A DNA stretch of 12,557 nt, from contig JBBSGP010000066.1 in the NCBI GenBank assembly GCA_038253885.1, positions 1 to 12,557 of the forward strand, in the 5' to 3' direction. The notes beneath the pieces were generated by a model that did no database searches, had not been told where the DNA came from, and was given only the letters and a program-made list of their open reading frames with translations. Both the position numbers and the translations under genes were made by a program. This document shows, one piece after another, positions 1-7,744 of this stretch. Numbering within the stretch: position 1 is the stretch's first letter; each line of letters begins with the position of its first letter. Source of the stretch: JALZAQ01 sp038253885. GTDB lineage: Bacteria > Gemmatimonadota > Gemmatimonadetes > Gemmatimonadales > Gemmatimonadaceae.

Positions 1-435
1 AGACCCGACTGCCGGATCGACGTGTACGCCGTAGGTGAACGCGACGTCACGGGCGGTGACCGCCCTGCCGTCGTGCCATCGCGCGCGTGGGTTCAGATGA
101 AAGGCGATGGAGAGCGAATCGGGGGACCAGCGCCAGGAATCCGCCAACACTGGTACGAAGCCGCGGTCGCCGAGTGTATTGATGGAATCGCCGAGATCGG
201 CCAGGCGATCGAAGAGTTGATCGACGACCTGGTATCCCAGGCCGCTGTTGGTCAGCGCCGGGTTCAGGAAGTCGGGCTCACCCGCGCTCGCGATGACGAG
301 CGTTCCCCCATACGGCGTGCGACTGGCGTTCGCGCCCGATGCTGGGGTGGGAGTGGCCTCTCTGGATGCCGTCTCGCTGCCGCCGCACGAGACTGCCAGG
401 GCAATCAGCACGAGTGGCGCGAAGCGGAGCGTCAT
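1..435 (-). CDS. Family-5 solute-binding lipoprotein (peptide/nickel type), 3' end cut by window edge
   Basis: The first 145 residues of a secreted, membrane-anchored binding protein for an ABC importer. The protein opens with a lipoprotein signal peptide, MTLRFAPLVLIALAVSC, with Cys17 as the likely lipidated residue, then a Ser/Thr/Pro/Ala-rich linker to about residue 40. After that comes the family-5 N-terminal pattern: GGTLVIASAGEPDFLNPAL, a VVDQLFDRL segment, PVLADSWRWSPD, and FHLNPRARWHDGRAVTARDV. These match the usual 'L-A-x-S-W-x-x-S-x-D', 'W-H-D-G-x-x-V-T-A-x-D-V' signature. The frame is open to base 1, so most of the protein lies off the left edge. An in-frame ATG at 471 would add 12 Pro-rich residues before the signal peptide; I prefer 435 because it gives a normal n-region. 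Neither start has a clear Shine-Dalgarno sequence. The gene lies 75 bases downstream of the lipoate-ligase gene on the same strand. The substrate cannot be told from this fragment. Confidence 0.85.
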   Translation of the reverse strand, partial: MTLRFAPLVLIALAVSCGGSETASREATPTPASGANASRTPYGGTLVIASAGEPDFLNPALTNSGLGYQVVDQLFDRLADLGDSINTLGDRGFVPVLADSWRWSPDSLSIAFHLNPRARWHDGRAVTARDVAFTYGVHVDPAVGS

Positions 436-510
436 CGGAAGGACAGCCGGTGTGGGAGTGGGATCCAGCATCTGGTGGTGCGATCTCCGGTGAGTGTTAC
501 GCGGTGATTG

Positions 511-1281
511 TCAACGCCGCCAGGTCCATCGCTCATCGCCATATCGCGCGAGCGCGGCGCGCATATCGGTATCGAGCTCACGATCGGCGGCAAGGAACAG
601 CGGCTCCGCGCCCTCGAGACGCCATAGCGCGTCCCGCAACGCGTCGCCGACCTCTTGCAGCGACGGCGCACGACCCAGCGAGTCGCGGAGCGTGGCGGCC
701 CGCGGAGGGGCGTCCGTCCCGTCGCGGAGCAAGGCCGACGCGAGCCACTGATCGTCGTCCACCAGGATCGAGCCGTGCTGTAGCAACGCCAGACCCTGTC
801 TCACCTGCGCGCTTCCGACCAGCTTGCGCCCTTCCGCCTCGATCTCCCCGGCGACCGGAGTCTCGAAGCAGGGCGCGATACCCGGAAGGGGGGAAGGGCC
901 GGTCGGTGCAGACACGGTCGCCGATACCCCGAGCGCGCGCAGAGCGTCGACGAGCAGCCGGTTGATCCTCCCGTACGAATCGCCCAGCCCACCCATCGCG
1001 CTGGTTGGCGCGGTGATGCTGTAAGTGATCTCGCGGCAGTGCAGGACCGCCCGTCCACCGGTCGGTCGTCGAACGAAGGTGATTCCCAGCGCCTGCGCGC
1101 TCTCGATGTCGTAGCGTCCGGCCGCGGGCTGATTCCGGCCCAGCGACAGGGTCGGCTGGGACCACCCGTACACGCGCAGCACGCCCTCCCCTGATCGCTC
1201 GGCGCGGGCGAGCAGCGCGTCGTCCAGCGCCATGTTGTCAGGGCCGGGAAGGGGCGCGGAGAGCAGGTAGCGCCAACGCAT
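511..1281 (-). CDS. Lipoate-protein ligase A / octanoyltransferase (LplA/LipM family)
   Basis: A 256-residue enzyme of the biotin/lipoate protein ligase fold, which attaches lipoyl or octanoyl groups to a lysine on acceptor domains such as GcvH and the E2 subunits. Visible family marks are NMALDDALL near residue 16, the RRPTGGRAVLH loop (71-81), PCFETP (137-142), GRKLVGSAQVR (151-161) with Lys153 as the expected acyl-adenylate/acyl-contacting lysine, and HGSIL (169-173). Cys138 sits where LipM-type octanoyltransferases carry their catalytic cysteine. The length is near LipM and well short of the two-domain E. coli LplA. LipM-type transferase and short LplA-type ligase are both possible; I lean to LipM. 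The ATG at 1281 matches the family N-terminus (WRYLLSAPLPGPDNMALD) but has no Shine-Dalgarno sequence. It is divergent from gcvP and close to gcvH, its likely acceptor, which supports the role. Confidence 0.9.
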   Translation of the reverse strand: MRWRYLLSAPLPGPDNMALDDALLARAERSGEGVLRVYGWSQPTLSLGRNQPAAGRYDIESAQALGITFVRRPTGGRAVLHCREITYSITAPTSAMGGLGDSYGRINRLLVDALRALGVSATVSAPTGPSPLPGIAPCFETPVAGEIEAEGRKLVGSAQVRQGLALLQHGSILVDDDQWLASALLRDGTDAPPRAATLRDSLGRAPSLQEVGDALRDALWRLEGAEPLFLAADRELDTDMRAALARYGDERWTWRR

Positions 1282-1482
1282 CGAGGAAAGAGTACGCGTC
1301 GTCCGGGTCGTGCGGCAAGGCGGGCGGAGCCGCCGCTCGAACGCCGCTGCGCGAAGGCAACACAGGGTAGCCTTGGTGCGTTTAGCATGTAGTTTTCAGC
1401 GCGTCCCTCCCCCCCACGCACGCACGCGGGCGCGCTCTGCTCCGCCGACTCACCGGGCGCATCGGCGTCCTCGAGGCACCCC
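1282..1482. promoter_or_regulatory. Divergent intergenic region between the lipoate-ligase gene and gcvP
   Basis: This 201-base gap must hold the promoters of both flanking genes. A small AT-richer island around 1378-1398 is the only stretch that looks like a promoter core, but I cannot place a convincing -35/-10 pair on either strand. Also present are a short GC hairpin (GGCG/CGCC arms, 1323-1334), a run of seven C (1409-1415) and three copies of ACGC (1416-1427). I looked for a glycine riboswitch, common upstream of gcv genes, and did not see its conserved core. Confidence 0.35.
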
Positions 1483-4380
1483 ATGACGACCATCGCCACT
1501 CCGCCTCCCTCGCTCGGGTACCGGGATAGCTTCGTCAGCCGGCACATCGGGCCGAGCGAAGCCGACCAGCGGGACATGCTCGCGCTGCTGGGCTACGACT
1601 CTCTCGACGCCATGGTGGCGGCGACCATCCCGGCCCGCATCCGCATGGATCATCCGCTGGCCCTTCCGGCGGGCGTGACGGAGCGCGAGGTGCTCGAGGA
1701 GCTCCGCCAGCTCGCCGCACGCAATCGGCTCACTCGCAGCTACATCGGCATGGGCTACTCGGACTGCTTCACGCCGCCGGTTATCCAGCGCAACATCTTC
1801 GAGAACCCCGGCTGGTACACGGCGTACACGCCCTATCAGGCCGAGATCGCGCAGGGCCGGCTCGAGGCGCTGCTGACGTTCCAGACGATGGTTTCGGACC
1901 TCACCGGCCTCGACATCGCGAATGCCTCGCTGCTGGATGAAGGGACGGCCGCGGCCGAAGCCATGGTCCTGTGTCACGGTCAGCGAGGTAAGGCGGGCAG
2001 GGAGGCTTTTTTCGTCTCGAGCGATTGCCATCCCCAGACGATCGCGATCGTCCGCACGCGCGCTCGGGCGCGTGGGATCACCTTGGTGGTCGGCGACCAT
2101 CGCGCCGTCGAATTCGGCGCCGAGGTGTTCGGGATCCTGGTGCAATACCCGGCCACCGATGGCATCATCCGTGACTTCCGCGACCTGGCGGAGCGCGCGC
2201 ACGCCGCCGGCGCACTCGTCGTCGCGGCCACCGATCTGCTCGCGCTGACGCTCCTCACACCTCCGGGGGAGTGGGGTGCGGATGTGGCGGTCGGCAACTC
2301 GCAGCGATTCGGAGTGCCACTCGGATATGGCGGCCCCCACGCCGCCTTCTTCGCCACCCGCGACGAGTTCAAGCGTCTCATGCCGGGTCGCATCATCGGA
2401 GTGTCGCGTGACGCCGACGGAAGACCTGCGCTCCGGATGGCTCTCCAGACGCGCGAACAGCACATCCGCCGGGAAAAGGCAACCAGCAATGTCTGCACGG
2501 CCCAGGTGCTGTTGGCGGTGATGGCGGGGATGTATGCCGTCTGGCACGGTCCGGAAGGTCTCACTCGCATCGCGCGCGGTGTACGCGGACTGGCGGTGGC
2601 TCTGGCCGAAGCGCTGCGCGCGCGCGGTATCGCCATCGGTGAGGAGGAATTCTTCGACACGGTACGGGTCGACGTCGCCGAGAAGAAGGCGGATGACATC
2701 ATGGCCGCAGCCGAGCGCAGCGCGATCAATCTCCGCCGGCTTTCGGTCGGCACGATCACCGTGTCACTCGATGAGACGACGACGGGGCAGCACGTGGCGG
2801 AGCTGGTATCGCTCTTCGACGGCGGCGCCCGATCGTCACTGCCGGCCGAGACGCTGGCCGACGTCGTGGCGGGAGACGAGCGCTACGACGAGCGGTTCGC
2901 GCGCACCAGCCCGTTCCTCACCCATCCGGTGTTCAACACCCACCACTCCGAAACGGAGATGCTCCGCTACCTGAGACATCTCGAGTCGAAGGACCTGTCG
3001 CTGACGCACTCCATGATCCCTCTCGGATCATGCACAATGAAGTTGAACGCGACCGCCGAGATGATGCCGGTGACCTTTCCGGGGTTCTCGAAGCTGCACC
3101 CGTTCGCGCCGCCGGCGCAGACACAGGGATATCACGAGCTCTTTCGACAGCTCGAGGGCGCACTGGCCGAGATCACCGGCTTCGCGGGAGTCTCGCTTCA
3201 ACCGAATGCCGGCTCGCAGGGGGAGTACGCGGGATTGCTGGTGATTCGGCGCTATCACGAAGCGCGCGGCCAGGGTCACCGGAGCGTGTGCCTGATTCCC
3301 CAATCCGCGCACGGTACCAATCCGGCGAGCGCGGTCATGGCTGGCATGAAGGTCCTCGTCGTCCGCACCGATGACAGCGGCAACATCGATCTCGAGGACC
3401 TTCGTGCCAAGGCAAAAGAGCATCGCGACGATCTTTCGGTGCTCATGATGACGTACCCGTCCACGCACGGCGTGTTCGAGGAGTCCGTGCGAGAGGTGTG
3501 CGAGATCATTCACGGAGCCGGCGGACAGGTGTACATGGACGGCGCCAACATGAATGCGATGGTCGGGCTCGTGCGGCCCGGCGACATCGGCGCGGACGTC
3601 TGCCACCTCAACCTGCACAAGACGTTCTGCATTCCTCACGGCGGGGGTGGCCCGGGCATGGGACCCATCGGCGTGGCGTCCCACCTCTTGCCATTCCTCC
3701 CCGGACATCCCGTGGTGCCGGTGGGGGGGCCGAAGGGAGAGGATACGGTGAGCGCCGCGCCGTGGGGGAGCGCCAGCATCCTCCCGATCTCGCTGGCCTA
3801 CATCAAGATGATGGGAGGAGCCGGACTGACCTTGGCGACCAAGGTCGCGATCCTCAACGCCAACTACGTCGCGCATCGGTTGAAGGAGCACTACCCGGTG
3901 CTCTATACGGGCACCGAGGGCCGCGTTGCCCACGAGTGCATCATCGATCCCCGCCCGCTCCGGCAATCGGCGGGAGTCGAGGTCGAGGACATCGCGAAGA
4001 GATTGATGGACTACGGCTTCCACGCCCCGACAGTGAGCTTTCCGGTTGTCGGAACCCTGATGATCGAGCCCACGGAGAGCGAGTCCAAGGCGGAGCTGGA
4101 CCGGTTCTGCGATGCTCTCATCTCGATTCGGGAGGAAGCGCGCGAGATCGAGCTCGGCATCGCCGATCGACAGGACAACGTCCTCAAGCACGCCCCGCAC
4201 ACGCTCCGTCGCGTGACCGCCGATGAGTGGACTCACGGCTACGGTCGGGAAAAGGCGGCCTACCCCGCCCCCTGGACGCTCGTCGCAAAGTTCTGGCCGA
4301 GCGTCGGTCGCGTCGAGAGCGCTTATGGAGACCGCAATCTCATCTGCTCCTGCGTGCCGACGGACGCCTACGCAGGCTGA
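1483..4380 (+). CDS. gcvP: Glycine dehydrogenase (decarboxylating), P-protein of the glycine cleavage system
   Basis: A full-length 965-residue P-protein, the single-chain form (E. coli GcvP is 957). It decarboxylates glycine with pyridoxal phosphate and passes the aminomethyl group to the lipoyl arm of GcvH in the cytoplasm. The N-terminal half starts with the typical FVSRHIGPSEADQRDMLALL (residues 12-31) and includes YTPYQAEIAQGRLEALL and NASLLDEGTAAAEAM. The second half starts near the SMIPLGSCTMKLNAT motif at about 510-524. The PLP lysine is Lys713 in LNLHKTFCIPHGGGGPGMGP, followed by glycine-rich loops. The ATG at 1483 has GAGG at 1473-1476, a good distance away. The gene stands alone on the plus strand, divergent from the lipoate-ligase gene and convergent with gcvH. 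No frameshift or loss of key residues is seen. Confidence 0.98.
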   Translation: MTTIATPPPSLGYRDSFVSRHIGPSEADQRDMLALLGYDSLDAMVAATIPARIRMDHPLALPAGVTEREVLEELRQLAARNRLTRSYIGMGYSDCFTPPVIQRNIFENPGWYTAYTPYQAEIAQGRLEALLTFQTMVSDLTGLDIANASLLDEGTAAAEAMVLCHGQRGKAGREAFFVSSDCHPQTIAIVRTRARARGITLVVGDHRAVEFGAEVFGILVQYPATDGIIRDFRDLAERAHAAGALVVAATDLLALTLLTPPGEWGADVAVGNSQRFGVPLGYGGPHAAFFATRDEFKRLMPGRIIGVSRDADGRPALRMALQTREQHIRREKATSNVCTAQVLLAVMAGMYAVWHGPEGLTRIARGVRGLAVALAEALRARGIAIGEEEFFDTVRVDVAEKKADDIMAAAERSAINLRRLSVGTITVSLDETTTGQHVAELVSLFDGGARSSLPAETLADVVAGDERYDERFARTSPFLTHPVFNTHHSETEMLRYLRHLESKDLSLTHSMIPLGSCTMKLNATAEMMPVTFPGFSKLHPFAPPAQTQGYHELFRQLEGALAEITGFAGVSLQPNAGSQGEYAGLLVIRRYHEARGQGHRSVCLIPQSAHGTNPASAVMAGMKVLVVRTDDSGNIDLEDLRAKAKEHRDDLSVLMMTYPSTHGVFEESVREVCEIIHGAGGQVYMDGANMNAMVGLVRPGDIGADVCHLNLHKTFCIPHGGGGPGMGPIGVASHLLPFLPGHPVVPVGGPKGEDTVSAAPWGSASILPISLAYIKMMGGAGLTLATKVAILNANYVAHRLKEHYPVLYTGTEGRVAHECIIDPRPLRQSAGVEVEDIAKRLMDYGFHAPTVSFPVVGTLMIEPTESESKAELDRFCDALISIREEAREIELGIADRQDNVLKHAPHTLRRVTADEWTHGYGREKAAYPAPWTLVAKFWPSVGRVESAYGDRNLICSCVPTDAYAG

Positions 4381-4392
4381 GCGCGGGTCAGC

Positions 4393-4779
4393 TCATTCTC
4401 TCACGTGCGCCGAGTACTTCTCGGCGCTCATCAAGCCGTCGATCTCCTTCGGGTCGCTGGTCTTCAGCGTGATCATCCATCCCTCTCCATAGGGGTCGCT
4501 GTTGACGAGCGCGGGCTCCTTGTCGAGACGATCGTTCACCGAGACGACCTCGCCGGCGAGCGGACAGAAGAGCTCCGAGACTGCCTTCACCGCCTCGATC
4601 GTTCCGAAGACATCCATCTTCCCGAATCGGTCGCCGACTTTGGGCAGCTCGACGTAGACAACGTCCCCCAACTCACCCTGCGCGTAATCGGTGATGCCGA
4701 TCTGCACGACGTCGGCCACCGACTTCCGGACGTATTCGTGCTCTTGGGTGTAGCGGAGGTCGGCCGGGATCTTCGACAT
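4393..4779 (-). CDS. gcvH: Glycine cleavage system H-protein (lipoyl carrier)
   Basis: A 128-residue lipoyl-carrier protein, the normal size for the family. It shuttles the aminomethyl intermediate from P-protein to T-protein on a lipoyl group attached to Lys65, in the motif VFGTIEAVKAVSEL (57-70). Other family marks are the N-terminal YTQEHEYV (10-17), GITDYAQGELGDVVYVELP (28-46) and the C-terminal NSDPYGEGWMITLK. It is read against gcvP; the two stop codons are only 12 bases apart with no hairpin terminator between them. Its start lies 57 bases after the coaE stop on the same strand, so it is probably the last gene of the helicase-like/tdk/coaE run, unless a promoter sits in that gap. The likely modifying enzyme is encoded at 511-1281. 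Confidence 0.97.
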   Translation of the reverse strand: MSKIPADLRYTQEHEYVRKSVADVVQIGITDYAQGELGDVVYVELPKVGDRFGKMDVFGTIEAVKAVSELFCPLAGEVVSVNDRLDKEPALVNSDPYGEGWMITLKTSDPKEIDGLMSAEKYSAHVRE

Positions 4780-4836
4780 GCACCAAACCGGGTTACGGGT
4801 TCAGGGCGCGTAGTCTACCGGTGGCCCGAAAACCTG

Positions 4837-5475
4837 TCAAGGAAATGCGCGCTCGCTCTCGTGGGGCGCATGCTCGGCCGAATCGCGCTCGAGGGCAGCC
4901 CAGACCTCGTTCACCTGTCGGACGAGCTCGGCCTGGGATCCACCGTTGTCGATCACGTAGTCGGCGCGCGCGCGCTTGAGCTCGGCCGGCATCTGCGCGG
5001 CGATCATCGTCATCGCCTCTGACTGCGACATGCCTCGATCGCGCACCAGGCGCTCCAATCGGTTCGGGCGCGGGGCATCAACGAGGACGATCTTGTCGAA
5101 ATCGTCCACCAGCCGCCGCTCGAACAGGAGAGGTATGTCGCAGACGACGATCTGGTCGCCTCGCTGACGCGCCTCGGCGATGCCCTGGTCACGGAGCCGC
5201 GCGACCTGGGGATGAACGATCGCGTTCAACGCCTCGAGCTCCTCTGGGTTCTCGAACACGACCTGCCGGAGCGCGGCGCGATTGATCGATCCGCCGTCAT
5301 CGAGGATCTCGCCGCCCCAGCGCTCGACGATCGCGCGATAGGCCGGTGTTCCTCCCTCGACTGCTTGCCGAGCCAGGATGTCTGCGTCGATGATCGTCGC
5401 GCCGCGCTCCGCCAGAAGCAGAGCGACCGAGGACTTTCCGCTCGCGATGTTGCCCGTGAGTCCGGTGAGGAGCAT
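4837..5475 (-). CDS. coaE: Dephospho-CoA kinase
   Basis: Catalyses the last step of coenzyme A synthesis, ATP-dependent phosphorylation of the 3'-OH of dephospho-CoA, in the cytoplasm. The 212-residue protein begins MLLTGLTGNIASGKSSVALL, with the P-loop at residues 8-15 (Lys14). It has the IIDADILAR segment with Asp30 and Asp32, then NAIVHPQV, VVCDIPLLFE and the lid-region RDRGMSQSEAMTMIAAQMP typical of CoaE. I chose the ATG at 5475 because it gives the usual family N-terminus. An in-frame TTG at 5484 would add three residues. Neither start has a clear Shine-Dalgarno sequence. The gene follows tdk by a gap of a little under 60 bases and precedes gcvH on the same strand. Confidence 0.96.
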   Translation of the reverse strand: MLLTGLTGNIASGKSSVALLLAERGATIIDADILARQAVEGGTPAYRAIVERWGGEILDDGGSINRAALRQVVFENPEELEALNAIVHPQVARLRDQGIAEARQRGDQIVVCDIPLLFERRLVDDFDKIVLVDAPRPNRLERLVRDRGMSQSEAMTMIAAQMPAELKRARADYVIDNGGSQAELVRQVNEVWAALERDSAEHAPHESERAFP

Positions 5476-5531
5476 GGCTGGCAAAGTAAGTCGGGAAGCG
5501 CAGGCTGTGCAACCAACACGGGTGCCGAGGC

Positions 5532-6143
5532 CTAGAGGAGGTCTACCTGGTCTTCATGCCGTCTTGGCAGCTGGTGGCAGTGCCGACAACGGGCCTCGTA
5601 CGTCTCCTGACCGCCTACCATGATTGTCGGGGAGTCGTAGCGGGCGGGGCGACCGCCGATGAGACGCTGATTCCGGGTCGCCGGGCCGCCGCAGACCACG
5701 CAGATCGCCTGCAGCTTCTCGACCAGGTCGGCCACCGCCATCAGCCCGGGCATGGGTCCGAAAGGCTCGCCCCGAAAGTCCGTGTCGGTGCCGGCCAGGA
5801 TGACGCGTACTCCGGCGGCGGCGAGGGCCGTCGCGACGTCGATGATTCCGTTGTCGAGAAATTGAGCCTCGTCCACGGCGACGACGTCCGCCGTCGCGTC
5901 GATCTGCTGCGATATCTGGAGGGCGGAATCAACCGGCAGCGCTTCCACGGTGCGGCCGTCATGGCTGGCGACCGTGAACACCCCGCTGTAGCGATCATCC
6001 AGATGCGACTTGAACACCTGGATTCTTCTCCGGGCGATGATCGCCCGTCGAACGCGGCGAATGAGCTCCTCGCTCTTGCCGCTGAACATGACGCCGGAGA
6101 TGACCTCGATCGATCCGTTGCGCGCGACGAGCTGCACCGTCAC
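5532..6143 (-). CDS. tdk: Thymidine kinase (type II, tetrameric, zinc-binding)
   Basis: A 203-residue salvage enzyme that phosphorylates thymidine to dTMP. The P-loop is GVMFSGKSEEL from residue 17 (Lys23). The DEAQF motif carries Asp91 and Glu92, the latter being the expected catalytic base. The adenosine-side loop GTDTDFRGEPFGPMPGLMA is at 118-136. Structural zinc ligands are visible as Cys148/Cys151 (CVVC) and Cys186/Cys189 (CRHCH). The lasso region includes NQRLIGG and RYDSPTIMVGG, which contacts the base. The start is a GTG at 6143 whose GTGA overlaps the stop of the upstream helicase-like gene, so translation is probably coupled; GGAATGG just upstream may act as a weak Shine-Dalgarno sequence. 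Confidence 0.96.
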   Translation of the reverse strand: MTVQLVARNGSIEVISGVMFSGKSEELIRRVRRAIIARRRIQVFKSHLDDRYSGVFTVASHDGRTVEALPVDSALQISQQIDATADVVAVDEAQFLDNGIIDVATALAAAGVRVILAGTDTDFRGEPFGPMPGLMAVADLVEKLQAICVVCGGPATRNQRLIGGRPARYDSPTIMVGGQETYEARCRHCHQLPRRHEDQVDLL

Positions 6144-7693
6144 CCATTCCGGCGCGGGGGCCGATCGCTCTGACCCTGACCGGGGCGATTCCGTCCGTCT
6201 GCCCGCGGCGGACGACCGCTACCAGAGCGAGACCTGTCCGGCCCGCTGCTCGCCCCACCGCCCGCTCCCCCGGCCCGATCGCGCTCCGGACGAGCGATCA
6301 CCCGGCGACCTCGAATGTTCGCGCCGGTGAGTTTGGCGACCACCAGATCCGCGACGCTCGAAGCCACCTCGACGAGCGAATGGCCGTCCCGGATCTCGAC
6401 TTTTCCGACCTGCGACCCGGCGATACCCGCCTCGTTGGTGATCGCACCCACCAGCATGACGGGCGTGACGCCGTCGCGGGTGCCCGCCGTGATGAAGAGC
6501 CGCGTCCAGGCGACCGTCGGGATGGCGCGCTCCGTCTCGACGTTGCCGCGTGTGGATGGGCTCGTCGCCGGTCGCTCCCGCGCGCGCTCGAGTAGCCTCA
6601 GCGCCGCGGCCGCGATCTCGACGCCGTCATACTCGGCGAGCAGCGGTTCCAGCGCGATCATCTCCCGGGCCGGAACGCCAGCCGACAGCAGAACCCGCAG
6701 CTCGTCCCGCATCGCGTCCTCACGGGAGTGCGCCAGCGCGCTCGGACCCGCCAGCGAGAGAGCCGTGACCCGTCCCCCGCCCGCCAGGGCGCGGAGCGCG
6801 GGAAGCTGCCGGGGCTGGACGAGGGCGACCACGTCCATTGCTTGTGCGCCGGCGCCGAGCAGCGCGTTCAGCTCACTGCGGTCGGCGGGCAAGTCGTAGA
6901 GCACCAACAGGCCGGGGGACGCTGGCTCGCGTCCGCGGGCGATGCGCACCAGCTCATCGCCATGCATATGGCCCAGATAGCGAACGAAATCCTTGAGCTC
7001 GCGCTCGGAATCGTCGCTGCGAACCCAGATGGTTGCGACTTGGGGATCGAGGTCATCGAGCAACCGTCGCAACGTGCCAGTACGCGATACCGACGCGACG
7101 GTGCTGTATCGGATGTCCACCGGAGCCGCGGGCGCCGGCGTCACGTCAGCGGACCGTCGTGCCCGTCGCGCGTAGCGCTCGGCAAGCTCCTCCACCGCTG
7201 GGCCGGTAGTGGCGGCGACAATGCTGCGGGCGGCCTCTTTCGGCACTTCCGCCATCACCGCCTCGAGCGCTTCGGCGCCCCCCTGATCGACGATGGAATC
7301 CGCCCACGCAATGACGATGACGCGCAGGCGCTCCAGCTTGAGCGCGGCGGCGCGGATGAGAGCCAGCACTTCCCCCGGCGCGCCGACGACGATGGGTGCG
7401 GGACTGGCGTGCAGGAGACGCTCGGCGCGCTTCACACCGGCAAGCGGGATAACCCGAAGGGACTGCCCGTGCTCCGAGCGGATGGCCGCGCGGGCGACGG
7501 CGAGAGCCATCCCGGGATCGGGGGTGAGAACGAGGAGCTGCGTCTCCCGGGCGTCCGAATCCACCTTCGCCAGCGCCGGAGCGAGAAATGCCTCGATCGA
7601 CCCTTCATCGTGCGGCAGCAGGTGCAGCGCATTCTGGCTGCGTGCCACGCCAGCGAGCTCTCGCTCGGCCTCCACCGGTCGTTCTCGCTCCAC
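6140..7693 (-). CDS. Degenerate DEAD-box helicase-like protein with DbpA-type RNA-binding domain
   Basis: A 517-residue protein with the layout of a DbpA/CsdA-type DEAD-box helicase but without its ATPase signature. In the first RecA-like domain (about 20-185) there is no Walker A: the expected place reads SQNALHLLPHDEGS. Motif Ia is LTPDPGMA, the Ib region VVGAPGEVL, the DEAD box has become AWAD (129-132), and SAT is ATTG (161-164). In the second domain (about 205-320) YDLP (266-269) is recognisable, but motif VI (HRxGRxGR) is replaced by NALLGAGAQ, so the arginine finger is lost; VALVQPRQLPALRAL then matches the usual following strand and helix. Residues 396-468 look like the DbpA RNA-binding fold (RLFITAGTRDGVTP, GAITNEAGI, VGKVEIRDGHSLVEV, ANIRGRRV). 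A Gly/Arg/Ser/Pro tail ends the protein. GTG start with GGAGG at 7698-7702. I infer an RNA-binding protein or assembly factor without helicase activity. Confidence 0.82.
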   Translation of the reverse strand: MERERPVEAERELAGVARSQNALHLLPHDEGSIEAFLAPALAKVDSDARETQLLVLTPDPGMALAVARAAIRSEHGQSLRVIPLAGVKRAERLLHASPAPIVVGAPGEVLALIRAAALKLERLRVIVIAWADSIVDQGGAEALEAVMAEVPKEAARSIVAATTGPAVEELAERYARRARRSADVTPAPAAPVDIRYSTVASVSRTGTLRRLLDDLDPQVATIWVRSDDSERELKDFVRYLGHMHGDELVRIARGREPASPGLLVLYDLPADRSELNALLGAGAQAMDVVALVQPRQLPALRALAGGGRVTALSLAGPSALAHSREDAMRDELRVLLSAGVPAREMIALEPLLAEYDGVEIAAAALRLLERARERPATSPSTRGNVETERAIPTVAWTRLFITAGTRDGVTPVMLVGAITNEAGIAGSQVGKVEIRDGHSLVEVASSVADLVVAKLTGANIRGRRVIARPERDRAGGAGGGASSGPDRSRSGSGRPPRADGRNRPGQGQSDRPPRRNG

Positions 7694-7697
7694 CTGT

Positions 7698-7713
7698 CCT
7701 CCATTGTCAATGG
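7698..7713 (-). promoter_or_regulatory. Strong RBS of the helicase-like gene overlapping a 13-base palindrome
   Basis: GGAGG on the minus strand (7698-7702) lies 4 bases before the GTG at 7693 and decides that start. It shares its first two G with a perfect palindrome, CCATTGtCAATGG, at 7701-7713. In the minus-strand transcript this could form a short hairpin (CCAUU, loop GAC, AAUGG) holding part of the ribosome-binding site; as DNA it could be a small operator. Both roles are inference, and a palindrome this short can arise by chance. Confidence 0.35.
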
Positions 7714-7736
7714 CGCGGCCAGACCGCGTAGGCTAA

Positions 7737-7744
7737 AGTATAAT
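7737..7744. promoter_or_regulatory. Back-to-back -10 elements of the aminotransferase and helicase-like genes
   Basis: A perfect TATAAT lies at 7739-7744 on the plus strand, and TATACT (5 of 6) at 7737-7742 on the minus strand. They share bases in the only AT-rich spot of the 71-base divergent gap. The plus-strand start point would fall near 7751, about 14 bases before the aminotransferase ATG, leaving a leader with no Shine-Dalgarno sequence. Neither direction has a good -35 at 16-18 bases, so these may be weak or activator-dependent promoters. Confidence 0.4.

Noticed and set aside
509..514. Perfect TTGACA on the minus strand at the end of the lipoate-ligase gene, as promoter for the binding-protein gene
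   Set aside because: No -10 hexamer is seen 16-18 bases downstream; the nearest candidate (TAACAC) is only 9 bases away.
1323..1334. GGCGG/CCGCC inverted repeat as a terminator or operator
   Set aside because: It has a very small loop, no T run, and such repeats are common by chance at this GC content.
1282..1482. Glycine riboswitch upstream of gcvP
   Set aside because: The conserved purine-rich aptamer cores were not seen in either orientation, and 201 bases also has to hold the divergent promoter.
1980..4236. Long open frames on the minus strand across gcvP (1450-2547, 1980-2759, 3028-4236)
   Set aside because: These are by-products of high GC content opposite a well-conserved gene; the translations are Arg/His-rich with no family marks or ribosome-binding sites.
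5476..5484. TTG at 5484 as coaE start
   Set aside because: The ATG at 5475 gives the standard CoaE N-terminus directly before the P-loop, and the TTG has no ribosome-binding site.
6140..7693. Calling the helicase-like gene a pseudogene
   Set aside because: The frame is intact over 517 codons with a strong ribosome-binding site, an intact C-terminal domain and coupling to tdk; loss of motifs without loss of frame fits changed function.
7705..7710. Perfect TTGACA on the minus strand
   Set aside because: It lies only about 12 bases before the GTG of the helicase-like gene, and a -10 for it would fall inside the coding sequence. It is a by-product of the palindrome at 7701-7713.
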